A stretch of 64,000 nt of DNA from Pseudomonas marginalis (GCF_900105325.1 NZ_FNSU01000003.1:4043501-4107500); one strand, 5' to 3'. Shown: positions 7,795 through 15,380, numbered from the stretch's first letter. Translations and numbers: made by a program. Notes: generated by a model from the sequence alone, not told the origin.

Positions 7795-7830
7795 ATATAC
7801 GCTTTGGCATATATTCGGTAAAGCGAATAT
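7795..7830. promoter_or_regulatory. ArsR operator between divergent ars genes
   Basis: An imperfect inverted repeat, ATATACGCTTT (7795-7805) and AAAGCGAATAT (7820-7830), differs at one position in 11 and brackets AT-rich sequence suited to a promoter. It lies between the operon start at 7765 and the acetyltransferase start at 7906, the expected place for an ArsR-controlled divergent promoter. Confidence 0.65.
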
Positions 7831-7905
7831 GATGACCGCTGCTCAGGCTTGAGCCATAGCGGTCATGCAAAGCAAGGCATAGGGAATGACAGGGTGGAGA
7901 CGGAG

Positions 7906-8273
7906 ATGATGATCCAGACAATGCAAATAGCCGGAGGGCAATGGCAGCGCTTTCGCGACGCCTTGGAGTCTGCTTACCTTCCATCAGACGATGTGGATCT
8001 TCCGAACCGAACCTTTTTCGAATTCACGCGGGATGGTGAGACTGTTGGGTGGGGAGGGTTTGAAACGCATGGGGCAGATGGATTGCTGCGTTCCCTGGTC
8101 GTGGAGCCGGCATACAGATCGACAGGGGTTGGAGCTGAAATGCTTCGAGTCGTTGAAGCAATAGCTGCGAAGCAGGGAATCGCTCGATTTCATTTGCTGA
8201 CAACAATTGCATCAGGCTTTTTTGAACAGCAGGGATACGCACTAAACCAGCGAGACTCTGAGCCGCCTCTGAT
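7906..8273 (+). pseudogene. arsN: arsN-type GNAT acetyltransferase, 5' part (split gene)
   Basis: This encodes the N-terminal 122 residues of an ArsN-family GNAT acetyltransferase. It contains the acetyl-CoA-binding run LRSLVVEPAYRSTGVGAEML (around residues 61-80) and the FFEQQGY motif near the normal C-terminal third. After QRDSEPPL the natural sequence stops at the chrA element, and translation would run on into element sequence to a stop at 8340. The missing C-terminus is at 10207-10291. ArsN2-type proteins are ars-operon N-acetyltransferases linked to detoxifying arsenic-containing amino-acid analogues. GGTGGAG precedes two adjacent ATGs at 7906 and 7909. Confidence 0.88.
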
Positions 8274-8370
8274 TGGGAATTGCACCTCACTTGACCAATC
8301 GTTTGCATTGCACTTGACCACCTGTTTGCATCGGACTTGACCAGCCAATTGCATTGGATCTGACCACTTG
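8274..8370 (+). repeat. left-end array of the chrA element
   Basis: Four units at an exact 23-bp period: CTTGACCA starts at 8290, 8313 and 8336, and the variant TCTGACCA at 8359. Most are preceded by TTGCAT or a close variant. These are likely transposase-binding sites. Confidence 0.88.
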
Positions 8371-8417
8371 AAGCACGGCGTAAGCCGATCAGAACGAGTT
8401 CCATGATGGTCGACCTC

Positions 8418-8451
8418 AATTATCGATTTACGCTATCGTATATCGATAATT
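8418..8451. promoter_or_regulatory. palindromic operator upstream of chrA
   Basis: A perfect 10-bp inverted repeat, AATTATCGAT (8418-8427) and ATCGATAATT (8442-8451), with a 14-bp spacer that itself contains a TATCGTAT run. It sits 34 bp before the chrA ATG. Its size and symmetry suit a dimeric winged-helix repressor, most simply the PadR encoded after chrA. Confidence 0.65.
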
Positions 8452-8484
8452 TCATCCAGCCTTGTCAGAGATCAGGTATTGACC

Positions 8485-9690
8485 ATGACTGAAATCACCA
8501 AGACTGACCGTAGCCCTTGGGCTGTTTTTTTGATCTTCCTCCGCTTGGGGTTCACCTCCTTCGGCGGCCCAATCGCACACCTGGGCTATTTCCGCGATGA
8601 GTTCGTGGTGCGTCGACAATGGTTGAGCGAGCGCAGCTATGCGGATCTTGTCGCCCTTTGCCAGTTCTTACCGGGGCCAGCCAGTAGCCAGGTCGGGATT
8701 GCGCTCGGGTTGTCTCGATCCGGCTACGCCGGGGCACTAGCCGCGTGGATGGGATTCACCTTGCCCTCCGCAATCGCCTTGATCCTCTTCGCACTCGGCA
8801 TCGCCAGTTATGGTGATGCCATGCCTGCTGGCGTGCTGCACGGTCTGAAGGTGGTGGCCGTGGCGGTGGTCGCCCAGGCTGTCTGGGGCATGGCGCGCAA
8901 TCTTTGTCCCGATGCGCCGCGTATTTCCATCATGGCAGCGGCGACCTGCTTCGTGCTGCTCGTACCCTCTGCCTGGGGGCAAGTGAGTGTCATCATCCTT
9001 GCAGCCATCGTCGGCCTGCTGCTATTCAAACCACAGCAGGGCGAGGCCCATGATCCACTACCGATCAGCGTGCGGCGTCGCGTTGGCTTGTTCTGGCTGG
9101 CCCTGTTCTTTGCCCTGCTGCTTGGGCTGCCGTTGCTGACAGCTGTGTTTCCGAGCCAGACACTGGCGATGATGGATGCCTTCTACCGCGCCGGCTCGCT
9201 GGTATTCGGTGGCGGGCATGTGGTGCTGCCGCTGTTGCAAGCTGAGGTCGTACCAACAGGCTGGGTCGACAACGAAGCATTCCTCGCGGGCTATGGTGCG
9301 GCGCAGGCCGTGCCGGGGCCTCTATTCACCTTTGCAGCATTTCTCGGTGCCTCGATGATCCAAGCACCAACTGGCTGGCTTGGCGGGCTGATTTGCCTGC
9401 TGGCGATCTTTGCGCCGTCTTTCCTGCTGGTGGTGGGGGCCTTGCCATTCTGGGAGCACCTGCGCCGTAACCTGCGTACGCAGGCAGCACTGCTGGGCAT
9501 CAATGCGGCCGTGGTCGGCCTGCTGCTTGCTGCTCTCTACCAGCCGGTATGGACGAGTGCGATTCATGGCCCGCAAGACTTTGGCCTGGCCCTCGTGGCA
9601 CTGGTGGCGTTGATGTTCTGGAAGCTGCCGCCGTGGCTGGTCGTGCTGGGCAGCGGTGTCCTGGGCGGGCTGTTGAGCATTGCACTGTGA
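8485..9690 (+). CDS. chrA: chromate transporter ChrA
   Basis: A 401-residue inner-membrane protein of the long-chain CHR family, made of two homologous halves with about 10-13 hydrophobic helices. It pumps chromate out of the cell. The first half carries FTSFGGPIAHLGYFRDEFV and LCQFLPGPASSQ, and the second half repeats the pattern with LVFGGGHVVLPLL and GAAQAVPGPLFTFA. The frame opens at a TTG at 8479; the ATG at 8485 is preferred. padR begins 11 bp after its stop. Both genes lie inside the transposase-less cassette, so chromate resistance is its cargo. Confidence 0.95.
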   Translation: MTEITKTDRSPWAVFLIFLRLGFTSFGGPIAHLGYFRDEFVVRRQWLSERSYADLVALCQFLPGPASSQVGIALGLSRSGYAGALAAWMGFTLPSAIALILFALGIASYGDAMPAGVLHGLKVVAVAVVAQAVWGMARNLCPDAPRISIMAAATCFVLLVPSAWGQVSVIILAAIVGLLLFKPQQGEAHDPLPISVRRRVGLFWLALFFALLLGLPLLTAVFPSQTLAMMDAFYRAGSLVFGGGHVVLPLLQAEVVPTGWVDNEAFLAGYGAAQAVPGPLFTFAAFLGASMIQAPTGWLGGLICLLAIFAPSFLLVVGALPFWEHLRRNLRTQAALLGINAAVVGLLLAALYQPVWTSAIHGPQDFGLALVALVALMFWKLPPWLVVLGSGVLGGLLSIAL

Positions 9691-9700
9691 GATACATCGA

Positions 9701-10006
9701 GTGACCGACAAAGACCTCTACGGCGGGTTGATCCGCCTGCATATCCTGCACCACGCTGCCGAGGCTCCCATCTTCGGGCTGGCCGTCATAGAGGAGCTGA
9801 GCCACCACGGTTACAAGCTCAGCGCGGGCACGCTGTATCCGATGCTGCACGGTTTGGAGAAGAAGGGTTATCTGTGCTCGCACCATGAACGCACTGGGCG
9901 CCGCGAGCGACGCATGTATGAGATTACCGATGAAGGCCGAGCCGCGCTGGCAGATGCCAAGGTGAAGGTTAGGGAGTTGTTCGGCGAGTTAATCGAAGGA
10001 CGCTGA
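9701..10006 (+). CDS. PadR family transcriptional regulator
   Basis: A 101-residue winged-helix protein of the PadR family. The core FGLAVIEELSHHGYKLSAGT followed by LYPMLHGLEKKGYL is the signature, with the wing ERTGRRERRMYEITDEG after it; the C-terminal dimerisation helix is short. The frame extends to a TTG inside chrA, but the GTG at 9701 right after chrA fits better. Being co-transcribed with chrA and carrying no other regulator in the cassette, it most likely represses chrA through the palindrome at 8418-8451. Short PadR regulators paired with chrA are known in other bacteria. Confidence 0.88.
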   Translation: MTDKDLYGGLIRLHILHHAAEAPIFGLAVIEELSHHGYKLSAGTLYPMLHGLEKKGYLCSHHERTGRRERRMYEITDEGRAALADAKVKVRELFGELIEGR

Positions 10007-10125
10007 TGGTCTTAACCGGAGTGCCTGCGACCAGCTACTTGCTTTCATGACCGCACACTGACCGAAAGCAGTGGCCTATTAGCTACGTACGCTTTTGGCC
10101 GACTTCTGCCCGTCAAGGCGTACCC

Positions 10126-10200
10126 GTGCGCCGGTCAAATTCGATGCAAACAACTGGTCAAGTCGAGTGCAACAGGTGGTCAAGTCCATGCAATTACGCA
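10126..10200 (-). repeat. right-end array of the chrA element
   Basis: Three inverted units relative to the left end: CGGTCAAA at 10132, TGGTCAAG at 10155 and TGGTCAAG at 10177, a spacing of 23 and 22 bp. The outermost unit ends 16 nt from the terminus, mirroring the left array. Confidence 0.88.
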
Positions 10201-10291
10201 TCTGATCTCACAGACGGAGCAGTTCAGGGGGCTTTGCCCTGGCTCGGCTTGCTACATGTGCAAGGCGTTACCATTCGTCAATGGCTTATAG
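10201..10291 (+). pseudogene. arsN: arsN-type acetyltransferase, 3' part (split gene)
   Basis: The frame reads ISQTEQFRGLCP then GSACYMCKALPFVNGL and a TAG at 10289, which is the conserved C-terminal end of ArsN2-type acetyltransferases (TEQFRGLCP, SA.YM.K.L). It begins with the TCTGAT duplication and is in phase with the 5' part once the intervening element is removed. Alone it has no start codon or promoter. Confidence 0.88.
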
Positions 10292-10425
10292 TCTGCCCAC
10301 CCGATAGTCTGAAAAGCCAGATCGGAAAAATGTGGCAGTGAGGCTCAGCACACAAGACCACGAATCGCACAGTCTCTGGTGCGGCGGCCCTCACTCGATA
10401 GAACGCAACGACAGGCTAAATGGGA

Positions 10426-10692
10426 TTAGGCACGTATGCCGTGATCAAGCCGCATAATCTCGTCATGGATAATTGTGAATCCCATAGGTGTGCACAGCAC
10501 CCTGCAGGGTGTCTGACGGCCTACACCTACTATAGATCTTACTAGCCATCGCTGCGCCTTCTTTCGGCTTCCAAACACTTCCAGCGCGATTGAGAAGACC
10601 TGCTCGTAACGCGTCTGAAAACAGCGATGCCTAGCACTCCAGCAGCCGATCGGGGAGCGAACGCATCGCCCGACAATCCTAAGCTCATTCAT
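10426..10692 (-). pseudogene. Xre/MbcA/ParS-type antitoxin remnant
   Basis: The C-terminal two thirds of this 88-residue frame match the toxin-binding domain (DUF2384) of Xre/ParS antitoxins: IALEVFGSRKKAQRWL, then GRQTPCRVLCTPMGF and a closing RLDHGI. The N-terminal HTH part is missing or out of frame. No RES-type toxin gene follows; the expected downstream position is occupied by the acetyltransferase fragment. It looks like the relic of a toxin-antitoxin pair lost during island rearrangement. Confidence 0.6.
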
Positions 10693-10825
10693 GCTTCACC
10701 CTCTGGTGATACTGGTCTGGTCGCCGCTCGTACTCTGTGCAGGCTGCATCCCGACAGGGCCACCTCGTGGCGCGGCCCTTTAGCTCAGACGCAACGCTTC
10801 CATCGAATTGAAGATCTGCTCCCAG

Positions 10826-11455
10826 CTACCTATCACTCAGCACTGATTGTGCAAAATGGGAAAGATTGGAAGCCCCGCCTCCATTCCTGCGCAACAGGTA
10901 GCCCTTGATACCAACCTGGCCAGGCCCATCCCGATCACACCTTTCTGAGTCGCCAATCATGACGATCCGCCTCTGACCACTGAGCTCATTTTCTGGCCGG
11001 ACATTAAGCAGATCGCAGGTGTGCTGATAGATGCCGGCTTGCGGTTTCATAACACCAATGCGATAGCTGAAACCATAGGCCCCAAGGTGCGGGAAAATCC
11101 TTTCCACTACGGGGCCGTAGGCCATTGCCAGGTTTGAACATACGGCCAGTCTCACCCCTGCAGCTTGCAGTAGCCCAACGGCCTCAACCGCGTCTGGATA
11201 AGGCTGAATGCTTGCCAGCTCTTCCTCCAAGCATTGATCAAGAAATGCGAGTTGGGAGGGCGAGATCTTGATACCAAAGGCCAGCGCAGCCTCGCTTAGA
11301 GAAAGGCAATGGGTCATGATCGTTCGGATGTCATCAGCGCGAGGCAAGCGGCCTTGGCGTCGCCCCTCTCGAAGCAACTGTCGAAACGGATGTGTCGGCT
11401 GCTGTATCTCTACCAGCGTTCCGAAGGCGTCAAAGATTACGGCACTGGTCTTCAT
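10826..11455 (-). CDS. HAD-superfamily hydrolase
   Basis: A 209-residue haloacid-dehalogenase-type phosphohydrolase. Motif I FDAFGTLVE starts at residue 9 (the usual DxD is DAF here, as in dehalogenase-like members), motif II is VCSNL near residue 105, the Lys is in GVMKPQAGIY, and motif IV is MIGDSERCDRDG. The substrate cannot be predicted. The start has AAGGA 9 nt upstream. It shares no operon with a pathway gene; the next gene upstream on this strand is a membrane protein 80 bp away. Confidence 0.82.
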   Translation of the reverse strand: MKTSAVIFDAFGTLVEIQQPTHPFRQLLREGRRQGRLPRADDIRTIMTHCLSLSEAALAFGIKISPSQLAFLDQCLEEELASIQPYPDAVEAVGLLQAAGVRLAVCSNLAMAYGPVVERIFPHLGAYGFSYRIGVMKPQAGIYQHTCDLLNVRPENELSGQRRIVMIGDSERCDRDGPGQVGIKGYLLRRNGGGASNLSHFAQSVLSDR

Positions 11456-11536
11456 CTGAGTTTCCTTCGCTGGTCACCGTCCGCAAGACAGCCAGCCACT
11501 CTAACGAGAATCAAGTTCAACAACCAAAAAACCAAG

Positions 11537-12034
11537 CTACCGAAGAGTAACGCCAAATTTTGAAAATTCATCCACCAGCGTTTTTCGACCCAGCATTTTC
11601 GGAAGCTTGAAGACGTTCCTGTACCCATACCACAAAAACATAGGAATAATGACAAGCCCAACTCCAAAGGTTGCCGTTGCAGCAATAATCCCAGCTGGAA
11701 CCGCTGCTAGCGAAATAACCACACCCTTTACCAAAGCCGACCTTGCAATAATTCGCAGATCATCCAAGTCGCACTCAACTTTCCCACCAGCCTTCTCAAA
11801 AGCGACAACAATTATCGATTTCTTTGAGGCATGCTTATAGTACCAAGTTCGCGGAACATCAGTCGCCAAAGCACCATGCTTCACAAGGTACTTCAGCATC
11901 ACAACCTCTTTGAAATAGAGAGTAGCGTCGTGCTCATCCTCATATCTAACACGTCGATAGAGAGCGTCTAGATCACCGCTCGCTTGAACATCATAGTTCT
12001 TAACAGTCAATGTCAGCTTCTTTAACTCGGACAT
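11537..12034 (-). CDS. hypothetical membrane-anchored protein
   Basis: A 165-residue protein with a soluble N-terminal half rich in charged residues and two adjacent hydrophobic segments near residues 101-140 (ALVKGVVISLAAVPAGII and GVGLVIIPMFLWYGY), followed by a basic tail. No family is recognised. The ATG at 12034 has AAAGGAAG at good spacing; an in-frame start at 12052 is less likely. The DNA is noticeably AT-richer than its neighbours, consistent with a separate origin. Confidence 0.65.
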   Translation of the reverse strand: MSELKKLTLTVKNYDVQASGDLDALYRRVRYEDEHDATLYFKEVVMLKYLVKHGALATDVPRTWYYKHASKKSIIVVAFEKAGGKVECDLDDLRIIARSALVKGVVISLAAVPAGIIAATATFGVGLVIIPMFLWYGYRNVFKLPKMLGRKTLVDEFSKFGVTLR

Positions 12035-12132
12035 GCTTCTTCCTTTAAACACACATTAACTATTAATGGATTAGATGACGGTGGGGCCTAATGAAGCAGG
12101 CTGAGACAGCGGCCTCGACGACGCGGGGGCAC

Positions 12133-12450
12133 TCAAGCGGCGGCAGGCAATCGGCTGACCATGACGTAATGATCGTTGCCTGACACTGTCCGCAATAACG
12201 CCATGCCTTCGACCTCCGCTATCACCTCACTAGGGGGTGTGACAATTGTCATCCCATCAACCAGTTGCCCTGAAAGATCGCCATACACATACGCAACGAA
12301 ACGATCGCCAACTTCAGCTGCATCTACCAGGTACGCGTCCACTAGTGCACCCCAATCATGGGCCTGCGCAATCGCCAACTTAGCTGACACCAGACTGGGC
12401 AGTCGTATTCCGCCCTCAGCCGTCCAGTCCTGGGAATTCAGACAACTCAT
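12133..12450 (-). CDS. hypothetical protein
   Basis: A 105-residue soluble acidic protein with no recognised family. The start at 12450 has GGAG eight bases upstream. The sequence has regular beta-type segments (RFVAYVYGDL, MALLRTVSGN, YVMVSRLP) that suggest a small folded domain. It lies between the membrane protein and the metallophosphoesterase on the same strand, 76 bp after the latter, so the three could share a transcript. Confidence 0.6.
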   Translation of the reverse strand: MSCLNSQDWTAEGGIRLPSLVSAKLAIAQAHDWGALVDAYLVDAAEVGDRFVAYVYGDLSGQLVDGMTIVTPPSEVIAEVEGMALLRTVSGNDHYVMVSRLPAAA

Positions 12451-12526
12451 GGATTCTCCATCACGTTCGAATTTGAAACCTACTCACTTACTGAAAAAAG
12501 CTAAACGCCGGCAGCCCTGTCAGTCT

Positions 12527-13261
12527 TCATACACTGACAACTAGGTCTGGCCGAAAGCCAGTTTCTTCATTGGGATAACCACGAGGATTACTCACAAACC
12601 GGATGCCGTTAACCACCTCATCCACGGCTTCGTGGGTATGGCCAAAGATCCATAGATCGATCTTAAAATTCATCAGGCCATCCCAATTGTTGCCATAGGC
12701 TGCTCGCAAGTGAGGATCGGCTCCTTGGTCACTCACGAACTTCATAAGGGGCGGATGGTGAGTCACAACTACACGCTTACCGTTGAATGGCAGCGACAGC
12801 TGAGCCTCTAACCACTCCTTCGTCTCTCGATTTCTCGCGATCAGGTCATCAGGGCGCAAACGCCGATACTGTTCACCGACACGGATGGCGCGAAAGTCAT
12901 TCAGTGAGTCACGAGCACACCAAGAAGCAGCTACTGGGTCTCCGGTTGCGGCCAGGCTTGTCCAAGCCGTAGCGCAGAGAAACTGCACATCACCGTACTC
13001 TAAAACCTGATTTTCCAAGACGTGGACGTGCTCCTCAGCAGCGTCAAGCAGCTTGCTGTGGGTTCGATCTATATTCCCGCTGTAGTGCTCATGATTGCCC
13101 ATGGCATATACGACAGGCGTGCTGAAGGTCAGGCTGGCCCATCTGGCCCCCCTGGACTTCACGTGGATGTCGCCGGCTAATACGACCACGTCACAGTCCA
13201 CCACAGGGGGGACGAAATCGGCGAACTCACAATGTAGATCAGACAGTATATGAAGCTTCAT
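12527..13261 (-). CDS. calcineurin-like metallophosphoesterase
   Basis: A 244-residue protein with all five metallophosphoesterase motifs in order: SDLHCEF (start), AGDIHV, GNHEHY, VTHHPP and GHTHEAVD, which bind a dinuclear metal centre. Such enzymes cleave phosphomonoesters or phosphodiesters including nucleic acids and cyclic nucleotides; the substrate is unknown. The frame extends to 13369, but the ATG at 13261 begins MKLHILSDLHCEF, the natural N-terminus. It is divergent from an HTH regulator at 13438 with a dyad between them. Confidence 0.85.
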   Translation of the reverse strand: MKLHILSDLHCEFADFVPPVVDCDVVVLAGDIHVKSRGARWASLTFSTPVVYAMGNHEHYSGNIDRTHSKLLDAAEEHVHVLENQVLEYGDVQFLCATAWTSLAATGDPVAASWCARDSLNDFRAIRVGEQYRRLRPDDLIARNRETKEWLEAQLSLPFNGKRVVVTHHPPLMKFVSDQGADPHLRAAYGNNWDGLMNFKIDLWIFGHTHEAVDEVVNGIRFVSNPRGYPNEETGFRPDLVVSV

Positions 13262-13381
13262 CCCAACCTGCTGACGTCGACTTTCTAATAAATTGATCAT
13301 TCCCTGGCCCGGTCGCCCGGACGCGGCGAGGCTGTCATCTGTAGGCCCACGATAAACGATGGCCGCCATTATTACCAGTTT

Positions 13382-13395
13382 TCGATATTTATCGA
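13382..13395. promoter_or_regulatory. dyad in the divergent promoter region
   Basis: TCGAT-ATTT-ATCGA is a perfect 5-bp inverted repeat with a 4-bp AT spacer. It lies 43 bp before the HTH regulator start and about 120 bp before the metallophosphoesterase, where an operator for the regulator would be expected. Confidence 0.35.
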
Positions 13396-13437
13396 CGCGT
13401 GGCGCTGTGGCCCTATTCTTCGTTTTGAGCGCTCAGC

Positions 13438-13914
13438 ATGCAGAACGAGATAGCAGCAATAGTCCGAGCTCTGCGCGACCTTAGAGGATCGGCCCAGGAG
13501 GAGCTCGCCGAGATCAGTTCCCAAGCCAATCTGTCGCGATTGGAGCAAGGGAAAACGCAGGTCTCTTTGGTCAAGCTGAGCAAGATCGCGCGCACCCTAG
13601 ATTTCGACCTCGTGGCTCTCGTCGCGCTGTGTCAGGCCCTCCAGGATGGGTCATCACCTATCGATGTCATGGCGAAGGCTTCGCAGGATTTGGAGGGCTT
13701 CATAGCCCTGGGAGGCTTGCAGGGCCTGAAGAAGCACTGGGACGCAGGTGAAGGGCTGGTAAAGCGCACGCGAGGCAAACCCAGCAGCCCAGATCGAATC
13801 CGAGCTGTGCTAGAGCTCAAGGCCAGCGGCATGTCGAAGGCGGAGGTGAGCCGGGCGCTGGATTTACCTGAAGCGACTGTCAGGCGTTACTGGCTCAAAG
13901 AACTGCCTGGTTAG
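13438..13914 (+). CDS. HTH regulator with two DNA-binding modules
   Basis: A 158-residue protein. Residues about 5-62 form an XRE-type helix-turn-helix (LRGSAQEELAEISSQANLSR then LEQGKTQVSLVKLSKIARTL). A linker follows, and then a second resolvase-like helix-turn-helix near residues 115-152 (SPDRIRAVLELKASGMSKAE, then VSRALDLPEATVRRYW). The first module resembles regulators of restriction-modification and defence loci; the second resembles the DNA-binding domain of Hin/resolvase. It is divergent from the metallophosphoesterase and convergent with the nuclease-like gene. Confidence 0.75.
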   Translation: MQNEIAAIVRALRDLRGSAQEELAEISSQANLSRLEQGKTQVSLVKLSKIARTLDFDLVALVALCQALQDGSSPIDVMAKASQDLEGFIALGGLQGLKKHWDAGEGLVKRTRGKPSSPDRIRAVLELKASGMSKAEVSRALDLPEATVRRYWLKELPG

Positions 13915-13966
13915 AAAGGGAGTCGTGGGGCACGAGCAAAGAAGCTCTCCACTTGTCCGATTCGAT

Positions 13967-15163
13967 TTAGCGCGGCGGCAGATCCGTGAAGCGCAGCCTG
14001 GGATAGATCCGCCTTTCCTCAGCGCATTTGGAAATCTGGAAGAACGCTGACAGCAGTGCATCTTCCGAAGGGCAGTGGCGGGTCATGACCTCGAACTCAT
14101 TGTAATCGAAGGCTAGGACGCGGACACCGACCTCATCCATGAACTTCAAAATCATGGTGCTGTATTCATCGTAGTTGTCGATAAAAAACTCTCTGACCAC
14201 GACAACTCCCACTAGGGGGCGTGCAGCAAGATCAATGTCCAAGGGCGTGCCGCCCACAAGCGCCAAGGCTGGATTGCCTTCTCGCTTGATCGTTGAAATA
14301 GCGCCACGTAGTTGCTGAAGACCGTTCTTCAACTGACTTGTAGCCTTCTTTCGCTTTCTCTCAAGCGTTGTGTTCAACGTCGCTGGGGTATTGGGACTGT
14401 CCTTCGCCTGCAGCAGTAAAGTCACTTCATCGCCCATTACCACTACGTCAGCCAGCTCCTCGCCATCGGAGACCTTCAAGGGGCCATGGATGATCCGCTC
14501 GGAGGTATATGCCCGCTGGAGCAGATAGATGATATCCAGTTCCTGAAACGTACCCGGCTCAGTGCGCTCCAACTGTGTATTGGAAAAGCCTTTGGAGCCT
14601 CGAAAGTCCTGGCGGGTAAGGTCGGTGATCAAATAGTCCGAAGGGAACAGATCCTCTTGTAGGAACACCGTTATGGCACGAGCGTCGTCCGCATAGGTCG
14701 TGAGGCTGAACCATCTGTCCGCCTGCTCATACATCTTGGGCCAGTGATCTGCTCCAATGGGGCTGAGTGTACCGAGCTCCTTGCGGAGCTGACCAAGCTT
14801 CGCCTGGGCCTTACAACTGAACAGCTCACGGTTGTGCTCGTCGAAAAAGCACACACTGAACTCGTCAGGGAAGCTCTGCAGTGCCTCGGTGAGAGGGTCA
14901 CCAGGGATGAGTGGGGTTTTGATCAATAGCGGGCTTTGTGGGTCATCAAAGCAGGCTGTGAGAAGCGTAAGCCCCGTCGTTTCGTCTGCCTTGTATGGCG
15001 CGAGGTAAAGCTTCAGTTCACGCCTTTGCTGAGCCGCCAGGATCAGCTCTTTCCCTGCCTTGATTACCAGCACGGAGCCCTCAGGGCCTTCAACGATCCA
15101 TAATCCACGGGCTAATACAGCGATTTGCTGAAGCGATTGTGGCTTCATGATCGTGAGGTACAT
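13967..15163 (-). CDS. nuclease-like protein of unknown family (PD-(D/E)XK-like motif)
   Basis: A 398-residue soluble protein I do not recognise as a family. Around residues 235-256 it reads ELADVVVMGDEVTLLLQAKD, which has the spacing D...QxK seen in Mrr-type members of the PD-(D/E)XK nuclease fold. The stretch before it is variable, and the C-terminal third is alpha/beta with no other motif. The frame opens at 15241, but the ATG at 15163 has AAGGAG six bases upstream. It is convergent with the HTH regulator. A defence or DNA-processing role is conjecture. Confidence 0.6.
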   Translation of the reverse strand: MYLTIMKPQSLQQIAVLARGLWIVEGPEGSVLVIKAGKELILAAQQRRELKLYLAPYKADETTGLTLLTACFDDPQSPLLIKTPLIPGDPLTEALQSFPDEFSVCFFDEHNRELFSCKAQAKLGQLRKELGTLSPIGADHWPKMYEQADRWFSLTTYADDARAITVFLQEDLFPSDYLITDLTRQDFRGSKGFSNTQLERTEPGTFQELDIIYLLQRAYTSERIIHGPLKVSDGEELADVVVMGDEVTLLLQAKDSPNTPATLNTTLERKRKKATSQLKNGLQQLRGAISTIKREGNPALALVGGTPLDIDLAARPLVGVVVVREFFIDNYDEYSTMILKFMDEVGVRVLAFDYNEFEVMTRHCPSEDALLSAFFQISKCAEERRIYPRLRFTDLPPR

Positions 15164-15287
15164 GTGAACTCCTTGGTGCCTGATTGCGTCCTGCATAACC
15201 TGAAGCCTACGCTGGAGGTCGCCCGAGAGATAGCCGCTCACTGGTATATCAAGATCGAAGTATTCACCTGGAGCAGGCCTGCCCGGC

Positions 15288-15380
15288 TATGCCTACCTGA
15301 AGGATGTGTTGACGCGCCTGCCTACGCAGCGAGCTAGTGAGATTGCCGAGCTGTTACCACACAGGTGGGTGACCGTTTAA
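15288..15380 (+). pseudogene. IS66-family transposase (TnpC) C-terminal remnant
   Basis: The frame reads YAYLKDVLTRLPTQRAS then EIAELLPHRW and ends at a TAA at 15378. This is the highly conserved C-terminus of IS66-family transposases. Only about 30 codons remain; upstream sequence does not continue the protein, so the rest of the element was deleted. Confidence 0.85.

Larger units (their letters stand above)
8274..10200. mobile_element. transposase-less IS21-type cassette carrying chrA and padR
   Basis: A 1927-bp segment starts TGGGAATTGCAC and ends GCAATTACGCA, so its outer ends are TG...CA inverted repeats. It is bordered by a 6-bp direct repeat TCTGAT at 8268-8273 and 10201-10206. Each end carries an inward-facing array built on CTTGACCA, the outermost copy 16 nt from the terminus on both sides. 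TG/CA ends, multiple subterminal repeats and a short target duplication are hallmarks of IS21 elements, but no istA/istB is inside. It holds only chrA and a PadR regulator. Deleting it plus one TCTGAT restores the acetyltransferase frame. Confidence 0.9.

Noticed and set aside
8274..10200. chrA region as a normal chromosomal insertion without mobility
   Set aside because: Target duplication, matching inverted arrays and exact in-frame reconstruction of the split gene show transposition.
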